Shown here piece after piece: positions 62,195 through 64,000 of a stretch of 64,000 nucleotides of DNA. Below the pieces are notes generated by a model that was given only the letters and a program-made list of their open reading frames with translations, was not told the origin of the DNA and did no database searches. Positions within the stretch are counted from its first letter, which is position 1. Every line of letters starts with the position of its first letter. This stretch comes from Phoronis australis (lineage: Eukaryota > Phoronida > Phoronidae). The stretch is from assembly GCA_002633005.1 (NCBI GenBank), contig NMRA01000155.1, positions 305,844 to 369,843 of the forward strand. Direction: 5' to 3'. The position numbers and the translations under genes are program-made.

Positions 62195-64000
62195 ATTCAT
62201 CCCATACGCTTCAAACTCCTAAGTTTCTTTCATTTTTCGGCGGATTTTTAAATACTTCTCTCAGACTGTTCACGTGACTGGCGGATCACATCCTATATGT
62301 GTGTACTTGCGCTTTAGGTTGCAAGTTTTCTCTAGTAGAAGAAACAGTTCTAAATGTAACGATTTATTACTTGAAAAGAGACAACAAAGATAAAACTAAC
62401 GGTAAGTGTGCATTGAACTTGTAACATCCCCTGAAAATAATTAAATAACAACGTTTGACAGTGTGTTTACCGAGGAATTGGCGCCGGTGTTGCAGACGAT
62501 ATAATATTTAGCAACTAAAAACTGAAACAGAAGTGTCATATAATTAACAGTCCTGTTCCAGATATTATGACTGGGATCTGATTGCATGTTGAGATTTATT
62601 TACACTGCTGCAATTGTATTACTTTAAACTATTTTTGGAAAAATTGATGATCAAACCTGCTAACGACGTCGAGTCGACATTGACCTATCTTTTGAACTTT
62701 CCACGTCAGAGGTCACTGTTGAAGCAGTGCGGGAGGTGAATACGGAAAACATGTTTGCATGGCCGTATTGCACCCGACTGATTCAACGCGTATGGGATAA
62801 TTTCCAGTTATATGTTGTGCTAGGGCTATATGAAATGGTTGCGGATTCCTATTGCAATGCAACACTGCTACAAGGACCCGCAGTCTTTAAAAAGGGAATC
62901 TGAAATAGAATTTTCTGACTCACAACATCTTTATGAGAACAAGCAAACCTGATTACTGAACCTATTTGCAATATGTAAGTCAAACCTGCCGCCACACATG
63001 ATCTAACCTAAAAATTTAATGTCTAAGGAATGCAAATTGTCCTTGCCCTTGACTACAGTCCAATGGCACAGTGACACATAATTGTGCGTTACTGGTAGAC
63101 GTGTCAGATGAATCAGACAGCTCGAGTAATAACACTTTGGATGAATATGAGCACTTTCTAAATGAAACAACTCCGTTAATCGAATATTCCGACTGTGAGT
63201 AGTAAAGATGAAGAACACAGATGGGGTCTACAGAGTTTAAAGTAATACATTTCAACGTTACAGTCAACTGCTATTTCTCTGACTTGTATACACTCGATGA
63301 GCGTCCAATTATTAATTTAATTTGGTGTTCTTTAGTGACAAGCTTGCTGAATAATATCAAGAGATGGTAGTCAACACCTTGCGCGGAGAGGAACCCATTG
63401 AGTATGACTATAAAAATCGTGTTTAATCCTATAGATATTTTATGATATAGCGGAGACATGACGAAATACGCCTCGTCGGCTCGTCGCTAGATAGCGATGG
63501 GGTTGTCGGTGGATAGTGTACTGCATTCTTGAAGGGCTTAATGCTGGCAGGTATTTCTCAGCGTTTTTTTAAAGAATTCTTTGCAACAATCATGCCATCA
63601 AATTGTCACTGTTCTTCGGTGCGGTTTTCAAATGATTCACAAAAAATTGCCACGTTTCAAAATGCTTGCGTATGAACGAAATTGCGCATTGCCTCTGCCA
63701 CCTGGGCTATTGTTGCGCACCAGAATTGGATATGGGTATAGTGACAGATGCATTTGTGCTGTCACTACGTTATAGAGTTATATATATGATGTTTCCTACC
63801 AGCAGATGAGGTATGAATAGGGTTTACACAAAACTCCATGTAAAACACGGCAGAGCCGGGAGTGTGCTGGACCCACTACCTGGCAAAGACAAGACCTTTG
63901 ATTCCATTAGAGGACCATGCAAACGGTGTTAGGATGAGAGCCATTGTGTGAACTGTAATCACTCTCAAATTTTTAACCGGTCGACACACCTTCGACATCT
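62195..64000. other. Intergenic stretch to the window end, nothing recognised
   Basis: Short frames such as 63003-63218 minus and 63581-63775 plus show no family features. Confidence 0.35.

Overview
The window is intron-rich, AT-rich DNA from an animal nuclear genome, almost certainly an invertebrate. Genes are split by GT-AG introns of 0.3-6 kb. There is a decayed LINE-type reverse transcriptase, several DNA-transposon remnants with THAP zinc fingers, and frequent TACATGTA-type words. I cannot name the species from sequence alone. A lophotrochozoan or an invertebrate deuterostome fits, but this is inference.

The main content is a head-to-tail array of three paralogous plus-strand genes: 1893-15979, 29938-40747 and 46215-60073. 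Each has seven coding exons with the same intron phases (2,1,2,1,2,2). Genes 1 and 2 have identical coding lengths of 3315 bases (1104 aa); gene 3 has 3306 bases (1101 aa). What first looks like alternating esterase genes is better read as one gene type. It has a signal peptide, then a complete carboxylesterase-like domain (domain 1) encoded almost entirely in one 1430-base exon. A short Cys/Asn-containing linker follows, then a second complete carboxylesterase domain (domain 2) split over six exons. Exon 2 carries both the end of domain 1 and the first strand of domain 2, so the two halves cannot be separate genes.

Domain 1 is a pseudoenzyme in all three copies: the positions of the catalytic Ser, Glu and His are each glycine (residues 211, 332, 448) and the oxyanion HGGG motif is changed to QDGG. 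Domain 2 keeps Ser-Glu-His. In gene 1 its oxyanion loop carries a Gly-to-Glu change (HGGE), so that copy may be weak or dead. The proteins have no C-terminal membrane anchor and many N-glycosylation sequons, so they should be secreted. By hand count the inactive domain is at least as conserved between copies as the active one, which argues that it has a selected function such as binding, allostery, dimerisation or folding.

Layout: 1-362, end of a Thr/Ser-rich reading frame; 363-1740, nothing recognised; 1757-16331, gene 1, with a LINE fragment and a 1.3-kb inverted-repeat element in intron 6 and degenerate short repeats in intron 3; 16.3-29.8 kb, intergenic DNA with THAP and PHD-like remnants and a cluster of seven ATAACGTATC motifs; 29.8-41.4 kb, gene 2; 41.4-46.1 kb, intergenic with a CATA microsatellite and a MITE; 46.1-60.4 kb, gene 3, whose 6.1-kb intron 2 holds a THAP transposon with ~160-bp terminal inverted repeats; 60.4-64 kb, intergenic with a 124-bp near-perfect palindrome.
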